Below are positions 33,016 to 42,459 of a DNA stretch of 64,000 nucleotides, in pieces. Numbering within the stretch: the stretch's first letter is position 1; each line of letters starts with the position of its first letter. Both the position numbers and the translations under genes were made by a program. The stretch is from Nitrospira_D sp035465795 (GTDB taxonomy: Bacteria > Nitrospirota > Nitrospiria > Nitrospirales > Nitrospiraceae): contig NZ_JBMWAN010000005.1 of NCBI RefSeq assembly GCF_049546785.1, positions 1 to 64,000 on the forward strand, in the 5' to 3' direction. Under the pieces are notes generated by a model that ran no database searches, had not been told where the DNA came from, and worked only from the letters and a program-made list of their open reading frames with translations.

Positions 33016-35352
33016 ATGAACGAAGCCGAAACTAGAGCCGAGCACATTGATCCCGCCCTGAAAGCGGCTGGTTGGGGTGTGGTCGATGGGAGCCGCATTC
33101 TGCGCGAGTATCCCATCACGCTGGGCCGGATCGAAGGCCTCGGGCGGCGTAGCAAGCCGCTCATCGCCGACTATGTGCTGGTCTATCGGAACCGCAAGCT
33201 GGCCGTGATTGAGGCCAAGGCCTGGGATGAGGAGCTGACCGAAGGGGTGGGGCAGGCCAAGAACTACGCGGAGAAGCTGGCCATCCGCTTCACCTATGCT
33301 ACCAACGGGCAGGGCCTCTACCGCATCGACATGGAGACCGGCAGGGAAGGCGAGGTGCCGGACTATCCCAGCCCGGACGAACTCTGGAACCTGACCTTCA
33401 CCAAACAGAACGATTGGCGCGACCGCTTTTCCGCGGTCCCGTTTGAGGACAAGGGCGGGTCTCATCCCAGCCGCTACTATCAGGACATTGCCGTTGAGCG
33501 GGTGATGCAGGCCATGGCGGAGGGCAAGCCGCGCATCCTCCTCACGCTCGCGACTGGCACCGGCAAGACCTTCATCGCGTTTCAGATTGCCTGGAAGCTG
33601 TTCCACAGCCGCTGGAACCTGAGCCGCGAGCCGTCACGGCGTCCCCGCATCCTGTTCCTGGCCGACCGGAACATTCTCGCTAATCAGGCCTACAACGCCT
33701 TCTCCGCATTTCCTGAAGATGCCCTAGTGCGCATCGAGCCGGACGACATCCGCAAGAAGGGCAAGGTGCCGGAGAACGGCAGCCTGTTCTTCACCATCTT
33801 TCAGACTTTTATGAGCGGGCCGCCAAAGGACGGCAAGCCCTCGCCCTACTTTGGTGAATACCCACCGGACTTTTTCGATTTCATCGTCATCGACGAGTGC
33901 CATCGGGGCGGTGCGAACGATGAAAGCAACTGGCGTGGCATCCTTGAGTACTTCGCCCCCGCTGTGCAGCTTGGCCTGACCGCCACGCCCAAGCGCAAAG
34001 ACAACGTGGACACCTACGCCTACTTTGGCGAGCCGGTCTATATCTACTCCCTTAAGGACGGTATCAACGACGGCTTCCTGACGCCGTTCAAGGTCAAGCA
34101 GATCTCCACGACCCTCGACGAGTACGTCTATACGCCGGACGATACGCTCGTGGAAGGCGAGATTGAGGCGAAGAAACGCTATACGGAGAGCGACTTCAAC
34201 AAGATCATCGAGATCAAAGAACGCGAGAAGAAGCGTGTGGACATCTTCATGGGCCAGATCAACCTGAACGAGAAGACGCTGGTGTTCTGTGCCACTCAGG
34301 ATCACGCGCTGGCCGTGCGCGACCTCATCAACCAGCTGAAGACGAGCACGGACCCCAACTACTGTCAGCGGGTGACGGCCAACGACGGCGAGCTGGGCGA
34401 GCAGCGCCTCCGCGATTTCCAAGACAACGAGAAAACGATTCCGACGATTCTCACGACCTCGCAGAAGCTTTCGACCGGTGTGGATGCCCGAAACATACGC
34501 AACATCGTCCTGATGCGCCCGATCAATTCGATGATCGAGTTCAAGCAGATCATCGGACGGGGGACCAGGCTCTATGACGGCAAGGACTATTTCACGATCT
34601 ATGATTTCGTGAAGGCGCACCACCACTTCAGCGATCCTGAGTGGGATGGGGAGCCAATCGAGCCGGAGCCGAAAGCGGAGGGCAAGACGGTTCCACCGTC
34701 GCCTCCACCTGTCGATGGGACGCGTGAAGAGATTAACGAGTATGTGAGGAAGAAGAGAATTAAGGTGAAATTGGCCGATGGGAAAGCCCGCACCATTCAA
34801 CACATGATGGTCACGACGTTCTGGCACCCGGACGGTACCCCCATGTCCGCGCAACAGTTCCTGGAAATGCTCTTTGGGAAACTGCCGGAGTTCTTCAAGG
34901 ATGAAGCAGAACTTCGCGCGCTCTGGAGCAGTCCCGATACACGCACCAAGCTACTACAAGGACTTGCCGAAAAAGGGTTCGGCGCTGAGCAGATGGCGGA
35001 GATGCAGCGCATTATCGATGCGGAGAACAGCGACCTGTTCGACGTGCTCGCTCATGTAGCCTATGCGCTCCCAACTCTGACCAGGCAAGAGCGAGCCGTG
35101 AGGGCGAAGGCTGACATCGTGAGTCACTTCAATAGCAAGCAGCAGACCTTTCTCGATTTCGTGCTGGCGCAATACGTGAAAGTCGGGGTGGAGGAACTAG
35201 CACAAGACAAGCTGTCGCCATTGCTCAAGCTCAAGTACCACAATGCCATCGCCGATGCCGTGGCCGACCTGGGAAAGCCCGAAGAGATCGGCAAGGTCTT
35301 CGCGGGGTTCCAGAAGTATCTGTATCAACCGCAGATTCAGGCACGGCCATAA
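33016..35352 (+). CDS. hsdR: type I restriction endonuclease subunit HsdR
   Basis: The 778-residue motor and nuclease subunit has an N-terminal nuclease domain with the D…ExK motif (LAVIEAKAWDEE), a superfamily 2 helicase with Walker A LATGTGKTFIAFQ, DECH box VIDECHRGG, LGLTATPKR and the C-terminal helicase motifs including IIGRGTRLYDGKDYFTIYDF. A C-terminal helical region for HsdM/HsdS contact follows. The ribosome-binding site is GAAGG. It is the last gene of the operon; the stretch 35353-35491 separates it from purH. Confidence 0.93.
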   Translation: MNEAETRAEHIDPALKAAGWGVVDGSRILREYPITLGRIEGLGRRSKPLIADYVLVYRNRKLAVIEAKAWDEELTEGVGQAKNYAEKLAIRFTYATNGQGLYRIDMETGREGEVPDYPSPDELWNLTFTKQNDWRDRFSAVPFEDKGGSHPSRYYQDIAVERVMQAMAEGKPRILLTLATGTGKTFIAFQIAWKLFHSRWNLSREPSRRPRILFLADRNILANQAYNAFSAFPEDALVRIEPDDIRKKGKVPENGSLFFTIFQTFMSGPPKDGKPSPYFGEYPPDFFDFIVIDECHRGGANDESNWRGILEYFAPAVQLGLTATPKRKDNVDTYAYFGEPVYIYSLKDGINDGFLTPFKVKQISTTLDEYVYTPDDTLVEGEIEAKKRYTESDFNKIIEIKEREKKRVDIFMGQINLNEKTLVFCATQDHALAVRDLINQLKTSTDPNYCQRVTANDGELGEQRLRDFQDNEKTIPTILTTSQKLSTGVDARNIRNIVLMRPINSMIEFKQIIGRGTRLYDGKDYFTIYDFVKAHHHFSDPEWDGEPIEPEPKAEGKTVPPSPPPVDGTREEINEYVRKKRIKVKLADGKARTIQHMMVTTFWHPDGTPMSAQQFLEMLFGKLPEFFKDEAELRALWSSPDTRTKLLQGLAEKGFGAEQMAEMQRIIDAENSDLFDVLAHVAYALPTLTRQERAVRAKADIVSHFNSKQQTFLDFVLAQYVKVGVEELAQDKLSPLLKLKYHNAIADAVADLGKPEEIGKVFAGFQKYLYQPQIQARP

Positions 35353-35491
35353 CCACCTGCCCTGAAAAGTCAGCCGGATCATGCCAGCGTGCGATTGCCT
35401 GTTCTTGCACTTATCTGGAGCCATTTGCTATTCTTCACCCCGCCTTCCGAGACGTGACCTACTCACTATGTATGACTCTAAGGAGTGACTC

Positions 35492-37045
35492 ATGGCCAGC
35501 ATCAAGCGGGCGCTGATCAGCGTTTCAGATAAGACCGGGGTGGTGGAGATGGCGAAGGGTCTCGAAGCCCTGGGCGCGGAAATTCTTTCGACCGGTGGAA
35601 CAGCCAAGGCGTTGCGCGAGGCCGGGGTGAAGGTGACCGATGTGGCGGCCTATACCGGGTCGCCGGAAATCCTCGATGGACGGGTGAAGACGCTGCATCC
35701 GAAAGTGCATGGCGGGTTGTTGGGCCGCCGCTCGGTGCCCGCGCATGTGGCGCAGATGCAGCAGCACGGGATCGGTCCGATCGATGTGGTCGTCGTGAAT
35801 CTTTATCCGTTCGAAGCCACGATTGCCAAGCCGGATTGTCCGTTTGAAGAAGCCATCGAAAACATCGATATCGGCGGCCCCTCCATGCTGCGCTCGGCCG
35901 CCAAGAACCATGAAGATGTCGTGGTGGTCGTCGATCCGGCGGACTATGGCCGGGCCCTCGATGCGCTCAGGAGCGGCGACGTGCCGGCATCGTTGCGGCG
36001 CGAATTGGCGATGAAAGTGTTTCAGCACACCGGCCGCTATGACAGTCTGATCGCCGCCTATCTGGAGAAGCAGGTGCAGGGCGGAGAGGTCAAGTTTCCC
36101 AAGCTCCTCTCGATGCAATTCGAGCTGGCGGAGACCCTGCGGTACGGCGAGAATCCGCACCAGCAGGGCGCCTTCTATCGCGAGCTGAGTTCCGATGAGC
36201 CGTCGGTGTCGCGCGGGAAGATCCTGCATGGCAAGGCGATGTCGTACAACAACTTCCTCGACGCGAATTCGGCGCTTGAATTGGCGAAGGAGTACGAGGA
36301 ATGTGCGGTCGCGATCATCAAGCACAACAATCCCTGCGGCGTGGCGCTGGGCGCGACGCCGGTGGAGGCCTATGTCAAAGCGCGCGAAACCGATCCGGTG
36401 TCGGCGTTCGGCGGCGTGATCGCGTTTAACCGGATTGTGGATTTGCCGGCCGCCAAGGAAATCACCTCGACCTTTGTCGAAGTCGTCATCGCTCCGGGGT
36501 TTGCCGAGGATGCGCTGGCCGAATTGAAGCGCAAGAAAGACCTGCGTCTCCTGGATGTCGGCCCGCTCACCAAGGTGAAACAGGTCGGATACGATCTGAA
36601 GAAACTGGTCGGCGGTCTGATCGTGCAGGACCGCGATCTGGGCGTGCTCACGGACCTTCGCGCCTTGCAAGTCCCGACGGCCCGGAAGCCGACGGATGAG
36701 GAATACGCGGCCTGTGCCTTTGCCTGGAAGGTCTGCAAGCACGTCAAATCGAACGCGATCATTTACGCGAAGCCGGGCCAGACGGTCGGGATCGGAGCGG
36801 GCCAGATGAGCCGTGTCGATTCGGTCAAGCTTGCGGCGATGAAAGCGCAGATGCCGGTGAAAGGATGCGTCATGGCGTCGGATGCCTTCTTCCCGTTCCG
36901 CGACGGGTTGGATGCGGCGGCGCAGGCCGGCATTACGGCGGTCATTCAGCCGGGCGGGTCGATCCGCGATGCGGAGATCATCAAGGCGGCGGACGAGCAC
37001 GGGCTCGCGATGATTATGACCGCGATGCGGCACTTCAGGCATTGA
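35492..37045 (+). CDS. purH: bifunctional AICAR transformylase/IMP cyclohydrolase
   Basis: PurH performs the last two steps of IMP synthesis. The 517-residue protein has the N-terminal IMP cyclohydrolase domain (ALISVSDKTGVVEMAKGL, DGRVKTLHPKVHGGLL) and the C-terminal transformylase domain (KHNNPCGVALG, VSAFGGVIAFN, ending MTAMRHFRH). AAGGAGTGA precedes the ATG. It is followed on the same strand by purD. Confidence 0.97.
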   Translation: MASIKRALISVSDKTGVVEMAKGLEALGAEILSTGGTAKALREAGVKVTDVAAYTGSPEILDGRVKTLHPKVHGGLLGRRSVPAHVAQMQQHGIGPIDVVVVNLYPFEATIAKPDCPFEEAIENIDIGGPSMLRSAAKNHEDVVVVVDPADYGRALDALRSGDVPASLRRELAMKVFQHTGRYDSLIAAYLEKQVQGGEVKFPKLLSMQFELAETLRYGENPHQQGAFYRELSSDEPSVSRGKILHGKAMSYNNFLDANSALELAKEYEECAVAIIKHNNPCGVALGATPVEAYVKARETDPVSAFGGVIAFNRIVDLPAAKEITSTFVEVVIAPGFAEDALAELKRKKDLRLLDVGPLTKVKQVGYDLKKLVGGLIVQDRDLGVLTDLRALQVPTARKPTDEEYAACAFAWKVCKHVKSNAIIYAKPGQTVGIGAGQMSRVDSVKLAAMKAQMPVKGCVMASDAFFPFRDGLDAAAQAGITAVIQPGGSIRDAEIIKAADEHGLAMIMTAMRHFRH

Positions 37046-37059
37046 GAATACGGGCAAAC

Positions 37060-37167
37060 AGTGACGTGTGATGAGTGATCAGTCCGGCGAGCAAGGTACG
37101 TCCGTTACTTTGATCCTGGTCTGCCCGTTTCCGCTCTCTTTCAACGCATCAGACATCACCCGTCACT
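37060..37167. repeat. inverted-repeat element between purH and purD
   Basis: AGTGACGTGTGATG (37060-37073) and CATCACCCGTCACT (37154-37167) are complementary at 13 of 14 positions; GGGCA and TGCCC occur inside. It may be a non-autonomous repeat or a long leader hairpin ahead of purD. Confidence 0.45.
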
Positions 37168-37186
37168 TATCACGAAAGGTTTTTCC

Positions 37187-38458
37187 GTGAAGATTCTTGT
37201 TGTCGGCAGCGGTGGGCGCGAGCATGCGATCGTGTGGAAACTCGCGCAAAGCCCGCGCAAACCCCAATTGTTTTGCGCCCCTGGAAACGCGGGAATGGAA
37301 TCGCTTGCCGCATGCCTGCCGATCAAGGCCGACGATATCGCCGCCCTCAAGGAGTTCGTGATCAAGGAGCAGATCGATTTGACCGTGGTGGGGCCCGAAG
37401 CTCCGCTGGCGCTGGGCATCGCCGATGAGTTTCGCAAGGCCAAGCTGAAGATTTTCGGGCCGACGAAGAATGCCGCGCGTCTGGAAGCGAGCAAGATTTT
37501 TTCCAAAGACGTCATGGCGACCGCGAAGATCCCCACGGCCCGTTCCCAGAGCTTCGAGAAGATGGACGCCGCGTTGGCCTACGTCGATCAACATGAGCTG
37601 CCGGTCGTGATCAAGGCCGACGGGCTGGCTCAGGGCAAGGGCGTGATTATCGCGACCACTCGCGAGCAGGCGAGAGAGGCGATTATCGACTCCATGGAGA
37701 AGTCGGTGTTCGGCCATGCCGGAGAGCGCGTCCTTGTCGAGCAATTTCTCGATGGGGAAGAATTGACGATCATGGCCTTCACGGACGGCAAGACCGTCGT
37801 GCCGATGCTCCCGGCTCAGGACCATAAACGGGTGGGAGACGGGGACACGGGACTCAACACCGGCGGAATGGGGGCCTACTGTCCCGCGCCCTTAGGCACC
37901 TCCGCCCTTCGGGTGCAGGTCACCCGCGAGGTGCTGCAGCCGATCGTCGTAGCGATGTCGCGCATGGGCTGTCCCTTTCAAGGCGTCCTCTATGCCGGTT
38001 TGATGGTGGTGAAGGGCACGCCGTACGTCTTGGAGTTCAATGCCCGTATGGGTGATCCTGAAACCCAGGTGGTGCTGCCCCTCTTGAAGTCCGATTTGAT
38101 CGACGTCATCGAAGCGGTGGTGGAACACCGGCTGGATCAATGTACCGTCGAATGGCATGACGACTACGCCGTGTGCGTGGTGATGACCTCCGGCGGCTAC
38201 CCCGGCGCCTATGAGAACGGGAAGGTCATCCGCGGGCTTTCCGAAGGGACGCCGTCGGCCACCGTATTTCACGCGGGCACGGTCCGCAACGGACACGATA
38301 TTGTGACGGCCGGCGGCCGGGTATTGGGTGTCACCGGCTATGGAAAGAGCATTGCCGAGGCGCAGCAGGAAGCCTATCGGCGGGTGAAGACTCTTTCCTT
38401 CGAAGGCTGCCACTTCCGGACGGACATCGCGCACCGAGCCGTGGGACCGCGGGCTTAG
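37187..38458 (+). CDS. purD: phosphoribosylamine-glycine ligase
   Basis: PurD is the ATP-grasp enzyme that joins glycine to phosphoribosylamine in purine synthesis. The 423-residue product starts at GTG 37187 (MKILVVGSGGREHAIVWKL), has the family patterns GPEAPLALGIADEF, ADGLAQGKGVIIA, DHKRVGDGDTGLNTGGMGAY and EFNARMGDPETQVVLPLL. Full family length. The 141-base gap from purH holds the inverted repeat. Confidence 0.96.
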   Translation: MKILVVGSGGREHAIVWKLAQSPRKPQLFCAPGNAGMESLAACLPIKADDIAALKEFVIKEQIDLTVVGPEAPLALGIADEFRKAKLKIFGPTKNAARLEASKIFSKDVMATAKIPTARSQSFEKMDAALAYVDQHELPVVIKADGLAQGKGVIIATTREQAREAIIDSMEKSVFGHAGERVLVEQFLDGEELTIMAFTDGKTVVPMLPAQDHKRVGDGDTGLNTGGMGAYCPAPLGTSALRVQVTREVLQPIVVAMSRMGCPFQGVLYAGLMVVKGTPYVLEFNARMGDPETQVVLPLLKSDLIDVIEAVVEHRLDQCTVEWHDDYAVCVVMTSGGYPGAYENGKVIRGLSEGTPSATVFHAGTVRNGHDIVTAGGRVLGVTGYGKSIAEAQQEAYRRVKTLSFEGCHFRTDIAHRAVGPRA

Positions 38459-38483
38459 CGCATCCACCCGTTTCGCAGGCTTC

Positions 38484-39134
38484 ATGGCTGTTATCGAGCC
38501 TTTTCCGGGAACAGACCGCCGCGCATCCTACGCCTCCGTCAGGCAGGTCATGCATGCGGGCGGTATCGTGGCTATTCCGACGGAAACGTATTACGGACTC
38601 GGGGTGAACCCCTTCGACCAGGCGGCCGTCGACCGACTCATTGCGATCAAGGGTCGTCCGGAGGACAAGCCGTTTCTCCTTGTGATCGGCGAGCCGGCAC
38701 AACTCCACGGACTGGTGGCCCGCGTTCCCCCGGCCGCGCAGGCGTTGATGGATGCCTTCTGGCCGGGCCCTCTCACCATCGTGTTTCCGGCCGACACGCG
38801 ACTGCCTGACAATGTGACGGCGGGAACCGGGACTATCGGAGTCCGGCTGACGTCCTGCGAACCATTGGCTGATCTCCTGCAGCAGGTCGGCCCGTTGACC
38901 GGGACCAGCGCCAATCGCTCCGGCGCACCAGCGCTGTGCACGGCGGCCGAAGTGAACCGGTCTCTCGGCAACGAGGTGACCCTGATTCTTGATGCCGGCG
39001 CGACTCCCGGCGGAGCGCCGTCCTCGATTGTCAGCGTGTGTGATGGCCTGGAACTTCTGCGGGAAGGCGTGATCGATCGAATCAGGATTCAGCGTATACT
39101 CGAAGCGCGAGGATTTCGCCTTCGGACGAGGTAA
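38484..39134 (+). CDS. Sua5/YciO/YrdC family threonylcarbamoyl-AMP synthase
   Basis: The enzyme forms threonylcarbamoyl-AMP for the t6A modification of tRNAs. The 216-residue protein shows the YrdC fold pattern: GGIVAIPTETYYGLGVNPF, KGRPEDKPFLLVI, FWPGPLTIVF, IGVRLTSCEPLADLL and TGTSANRSG. There is no C-terminal Sua5 domain. It follows purD by 25 bases, so cotranscription is likely. Confidence 0.92.
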   Translation: MAVIEPFPGTDRRASYASVRQVMHAGGIVAIPTETYYGLGVNPFDQAAVDRLIAIKGRPEDKPFLLVIGEPAQLHGLVARVPPAAQALMDAFWPGPLTIVFPADTRLPDNVTAGTGTIGVRLTSCEPLADLLQQVGPLTGTSANRSGAPALCTAAEVNRSLGNEVTLILDAGATPGGAPSSIVSVCDGLELLREGVIDRIRIQRILEARGFRLRTR

Positions 39135-39178
39135 ATGTGCTATACATCGACGACATACTGTTGGTAAGGAGGCGTTCT

Positions 39179-39580
39179 ATGATGATTCGACTCTATCGCC
39201 CGGCGCTATTCAGCCTGCTCGTGGTCACGGGACTGGCTTTGTCGGGCTGTGACTACTGGCCACCGGCGCTTCAAGCGGAAATCGAGCAGCTCCGTTCTGA
39301 AGTCCAGACGAGCAATATGGAGAAAACTCAACTCCAGAGTCAGCTGAATGATCTCGCAAGGTCGAAGCAGGACTTGCAGGCGCGTGTGGATGAGCTGGAC
39401 AGAATGAACCGGGAAAAAACCGGGATGATTTCCAGCCTGCAGCATGAGGTGGGGGTCCTTCGGGCCAAAGCGGTGAAAGCCGCGGCGCCAAAGGTTCCGG
39501 CAAAAGCTGCCGCGAAACCGGCCGCCAAGTCTGCGCCCAAGTCGACGGCGAAGAAAAAAGCGCCGCTCAAACGTATGTAG
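39179..39580 (+). CDS. coiled-coil lipoprotein with Lys/Ala-rich tail
   Basis: ATG 39179 follows GGAGG (39169-39173). A signal peptide ends in the lipobox LSGC (about residue 24), followed by a coiled coil (about 32-95, EIEQLRSEVQTSNMEKTQLQ and onward) and a tail of AKPAAKSAPK-type repeats (about 100-133) rich in Lys, Ala and Pro. The tail resembles histone-H1-like or cell-wall-binding stretches. Likely an envelope protein; function unknown. Confidence 0.75.
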   Translation: MMIRLYRPALFSLLVVTGLALSGCDYWPPALQAEIEQLRSEVQTSNMEKTQLQSQLNDLARSKQDLQARVDELDRMNREKTGMISSLQHEVGVLRAKAVKAAAPKVPAKAAAKPAAKSAPKSTAKKKAPLKRM

Positions 39581-39592
39581 AGCCGGTACGGT

Positions 39593-39961
39593 CTAGCTCG
39601 AGCCGGACGAAGAGGAATTCGTGCCTGCCGGAGAGGACGTGCTGCTGCCTGATGACGAGGAGGCGGGAGCGGCGGTCGTCGCCGGGGCCGAAGGAGTGGA
39701 GGGCGCACCTGACGACCCGGTTTGTGCCGTCGTCGTGGACGTCGGTGAGGGTTTTGAGGCTTCTCCTGAGGGCGGCTTCATCTTGTCGGAGTAGTCCGTA
39801 ATATACCAGCCGCTTCCCTTGAACATGATGGCGGGAGCCGAAATGATCCGGCTGACGGACTTGCCGCACTTCGAACAACTGGCGACAGCCTCATCCTTGA
39901 TGCTCTGTTTCAACTCAAACGTATACGAGCAATCTTCACAGCGATATTCGTAAATCGGCAC
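39593..39961 (-). CDS. FmdB-family zinc-ribbon protein
   Basis: The N-terminus MPIYEYRCEDCSYTFELKQS and the second pair CSKCGK form the zinc ribbon of the FmdB/CxxC_CxxC_SSSS family, followed by the typical SRIISAPAIMFKGSGWYITDY. The remaining 65 residues are low-complexity Ser/Thr/Pro/Ala. Family members are putative regulators. It is convergent with the lipoprotein gene (12-base gap). Confidence 0.88.
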   Translation of the reverse strand: MPIYEYRCEDCSYTFELKQSIKDEAVASCSKCGKSVSRIISAPAIMFKGSGWYITDYSDKMKPPSGEASKPSPTSTTTAQTGSSGAPSTPSAPATTAAPASSSSGSSTSSPAGTNSSSSGSS

Positions 39962-40033
39962 CGGACATCCTCCAACAATGATGGTTCAGTGCTTTAATTG
40001 ATAACCTCGAATTCATGTGAGTCAAGACGCTGA

Positions 40034-41230
40034 TCAGGGCGTCAGTTTCCCCACCGCCGTCGCAATCCGGTCTAGTCCTTTAATAATCGCCTCCATGCTG
40101 GTGGCGTAGGACAGGCGGATATGCTCGGCGCTCCCAAATGGCTCTCCCGGAACGACGGCGACATGTGCGTCCTTCAGCAGATGGTTCGCCAGCGCGGTCG
40201 GCGAATCGAGGACGCCGCCTGGTCCGCGCCGCCCGAGGACGCCGCGAATGTTCGGGAACGCGTAAAACGCTCCTCCGGGCAACCGGCAACTGATGCCGGG
40301 TATGCCATTCAGCCGCTCCACCATTACCTTCCGTCTACGGTCGAACTCCTCGACCATCTTCACCGTAAACGGGTTGCCGACTCGCAAGGCCGCAACCGCG
40401 GCTTTCTGGGAAATAGAACAGGGATTGGAGGTACTTTGACTCTGAATGTTGGCCATGGCCGTCAGGAGATCTTTCGGGCCGGCCGCATAGCCAATCCGCC
40501 AGCCCGTCATGGCGTAGGCTTTGGAGACCCCGTTGATGATGACGGTTTGGGCCGCGACTTCAGGACTCAAGGTGGCGATGCTCAAATGCCGGGCTCCGTC
40601 ATAGAGGACTTTTTCGTAGATCTCATCGGAGATGATCAAGATCTTGTGCTTCACCGCGATCTCGGCAATGCCTTCGAGGGTGCGTCTGTCGTAGGTCGCG
40701 CCGGTCGGATTGCAGGGACTATTGACGATAATCGCTTTGGTGCGCGGGGTCACGAGCCGCTGAAGCTCGTCCGGATTGATGGCATAGCCCTGGTCTTCCC
40801 TGGTCGGGAGTAAGACCGGCGTGGCGTCATTGAGCAGCGCCTGGTCGGCATACGACACCCAGTAGGGGGTCGGAATGATAATCTCATCGCCCGCTTCCAG
40901 GAGGGCTTCGGCCAGGTTGTAGAGCGAATGCTTGGCGCCGCAGGACACCAGGATTTGCGGCTTCTCGTACCGGAGTCCGAGTTCGGTCTGCAGCTTGTCG
41001 ATAATGGCCTGGCGAAGCTCATCGATGCCGGAGGACGGGGTGTATTTCGTGAAACCGGCCCGGATCGCGGCTTCGGCAGCGGCCTTGACGGGTTCCGGCG
41101 TGTCAAAATCAGGCTCCCCCGATGAAAAATCGACGACATCAATGCCTTGCGCCGCCATGGCTTTGGCGGTAGCCGTCATGGCCAGGGTCGGGGAGGGAGT
41201 AATGCGACTCACACGTGCAGCGAGTTTCAT
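40034..41230 (-). CDS. pyridoxal-phosphate aminotransferase, aspartate aminotransferase type
   Basis: The 398-residue class I aminotransferase starts MKLAARVSRITPSPTLAMTA and shows FSSGEPDFDTPEPVK, SCGAKHSLYNLAEALL, VNSPCNPTGATYDR, SDEIYEKVLYDG and the PLP-lysine motif INGVSKAYAMTGWRIGYAAGP. It is closest in feel to the aspartate/prephenate aminotransferases of subgroup I-gamma, but specificity cannot be fixed. It overlaps coaD by four bases, so the two are translationally coupled. Confidence 0.93.
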   Translation of the reverse strand: MKLAARVSRITPSPTLAMTATAKAMAAQGIDVVDFSSGEPDFDTPEPVKAAAEAAIRAGFTKYTPSSGIDELRQAIIDKLQTELGLRYEKPQILVSCGAKHSLYNLAEALLEAGDEIIIPTPYWVSYADQALLNDATPVLLPTREDQGYAINPDELQRLVTPRTKAIIVNSPCNPTGATYDRRTLEGIAEIAVKHKILIISDEIYEKVLYDGARHLSIATLSPEVAAQTVIINGVSKAYAMTGWRIGYAAGPKDLLTAMANIQSQSTSNPCSISQKAAVAALRVGNPFTVKMVEEFDRRRKVMVERLNGIPGISCRLPGGAFYAFPNIRGVLGRRGPGGVLDSPTALANHLLKDAHVAVVPGEPFGSAEHIRLSYATSMEAIIKGLDRIATAVGKLTP

Positions 41231-41715
41231 GTTTTCAGACTCCGGATTCGCTCTTGGAGACGTCGGGCGACTTCAGGATGGAGAAATTCGGTCAGCGATC
41301 CCCCATGCTGCGCAACATCCTTGATGATGGTTGAGGACAGGTACGAATATTCTTCACTCGGCATCAGAAAGACGGTTTCGACTTTCTTGGCCAGCTTCCG
41401 GTTGATTAAGGCCATCTGAAACTCATGTTCGAAGTCTGAGATGGCCCGCAGACCGCGAATAATGGCATGGGCTCCTGAACGTTCGACGTAATCGACCAGC
41501 AAGCCTTCGAACGCGGTGACTTCGACCTGCGTCAAATCTTTCATCACCAGCCTGACCATTTCCAGCCGCTCGGCCAGATTGAACAACGGATGTTTGGCCG
41601 GATTCGGAGCCACGGCTACTACCACTTTATCGAACACCCGGAGGCTCCGGGTGATGATATCGGTATGGCCGTGCGTAATCGGGTCGAAGGTGCCGGGATA
41701 AATGCCGATTTTCAT
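41227..41715 (-). CDS. coaD: phosphopantetheine adenylyltransferase
   Basis: CoaD catalyses the penultimate step of coenzyme A synthesis. The 162-residue product has the nucleotidyltransferase motif YPGTFDPITHGHTDII (HxGH), RGLRAISDFEHEFQMA and SSTIIKDVAQHGG. Length is typical. It overlaps both rsmD and the aminotransferase gene by four bases, forming a tight operon. Confidence 0.96.
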   Translation of the reverse strand: MKIGIYPGTFDPITHGHTDIITRSLRVFDKVVVAVAPNPAKHPLFNLAERLEMVRLVMKDLTQVEVTAFEGLLVDYVERSGAHAIIRGLRAISDFEHEFQMALINRKLAKKVETVFLMPSEEYSYLSSTIIKDVAQHGGSLTEFLHPEVARRLQERIRSLKT

Positions 41716-42278
41716 GCCGGCTCCTCGGCGGGATACGTAAAGATGGATAAGGCCGTGTCCCCGTAAGCATAGCGTCGAATGAACGAGCCGAGACCGAGTC
41801 GCTGCGGCAGCACCATCTTTGACGCATGCTCCACGACCAGCCAGGCATCCGGCGCGGTCAACGCCGGGGGGACGTTCTTGAAGATGCCCTCGAGCTCATA
41901 CGTCGCATCATAGGGAGGATCGGCGAACACAATATCGTAGGGCCCGGTCCAAAGCTCGGGACGAGAAAGAAACTGCTGAACGGTTCGCGCTTGTATGGTC
42001 ACGTGGCTGCCCATCTGGCAATCCGAGATATTCTGCTTCAAGAGCGTCAACGATGCGGCGCGTGATTCGACGAATGTGACCTGTGCCGAGCCTCGGCTCA
42101 ACGCCTCGATACCGATGGCCCCGGTCCCTGCGTACAAATCCAACACTCGACTGTCAGGAAGCCGGTTGCCAAGAATGGAGAACAGTGCTTCCCGAACTCG
42201 GTCAGAGGTAGGACGGAGTGCAGTTCCCTGCGGACCCCGAAGGCGTCGTCCCCGGTGGGTTCCAGCAATAACACGCAT
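41712..42278 (-). CDS. rsmD: 16S rRNA (guanine(966)-N(2))-methyltransferase
   Basis: The 188-residue enzyme shows MRVIAGTHRGRRLRGPQG, LRPTSDRVREALFSIL, the SAM motif LDLYAGTGAIGIEALSRG and the catalytic FADPPY, all typical for RsmD. It is the first gene of a three-gene minus-strand operon with coaD and the aminotransferase gene; rsmD next to coaD is common in bacteria. Confidence 0.96.
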   Translation of the reverse strand: MRVIAGTHRGRRLRGPQGTALRPTSDRVREALFSILGNRLPDSRVLDLYAGTGAIGIEALSRGSAQVTFVESRAASLTLLKQNISDCQMGSHVTIQARTVQQFLSRPELWTGPYDIVFADPPYDATYELEGIFKNVPPALTAPDAWLVVEHASKMVLPQRLGLGSFIRRYAYGDTALSIFTYPAEEPA

Positions 42279-42430
42279 GATCTCAGATGTGTTGCATCAT
42301 CAAGGCGGGTGACTCTAACACAGCGTTTTTGAAGGGGTCAAGCAAGCTTGAGGCGAACGAGGTCGCGTCGAGACGAAGCGCCATGACGTATCGTCATGGA
42401 AGAGAGCAGGACGGAGCGTGCGGGCGCACT

Positions 42431-42459
42431 TTGACCCGAAATCAGGGGCTCGCTATAAT
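42431..42459 (+). promoter_or_regulatory. near-perfect sigma-70 promoter without an evident gene
   Basis: TTGACC at 42431-42436 and TATAAT at 42454-42459 are separated by 17 bases. Transcription would start near 42466 on the + strand. Downstream there is only a 27-codon frame from ATG 42479, no ribosome-binding site, and then the antisense strand of the zinc-ribbon gene at 42582. The rest of the stretch 42279-42581 shows no gene. Confidence 0.6.
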
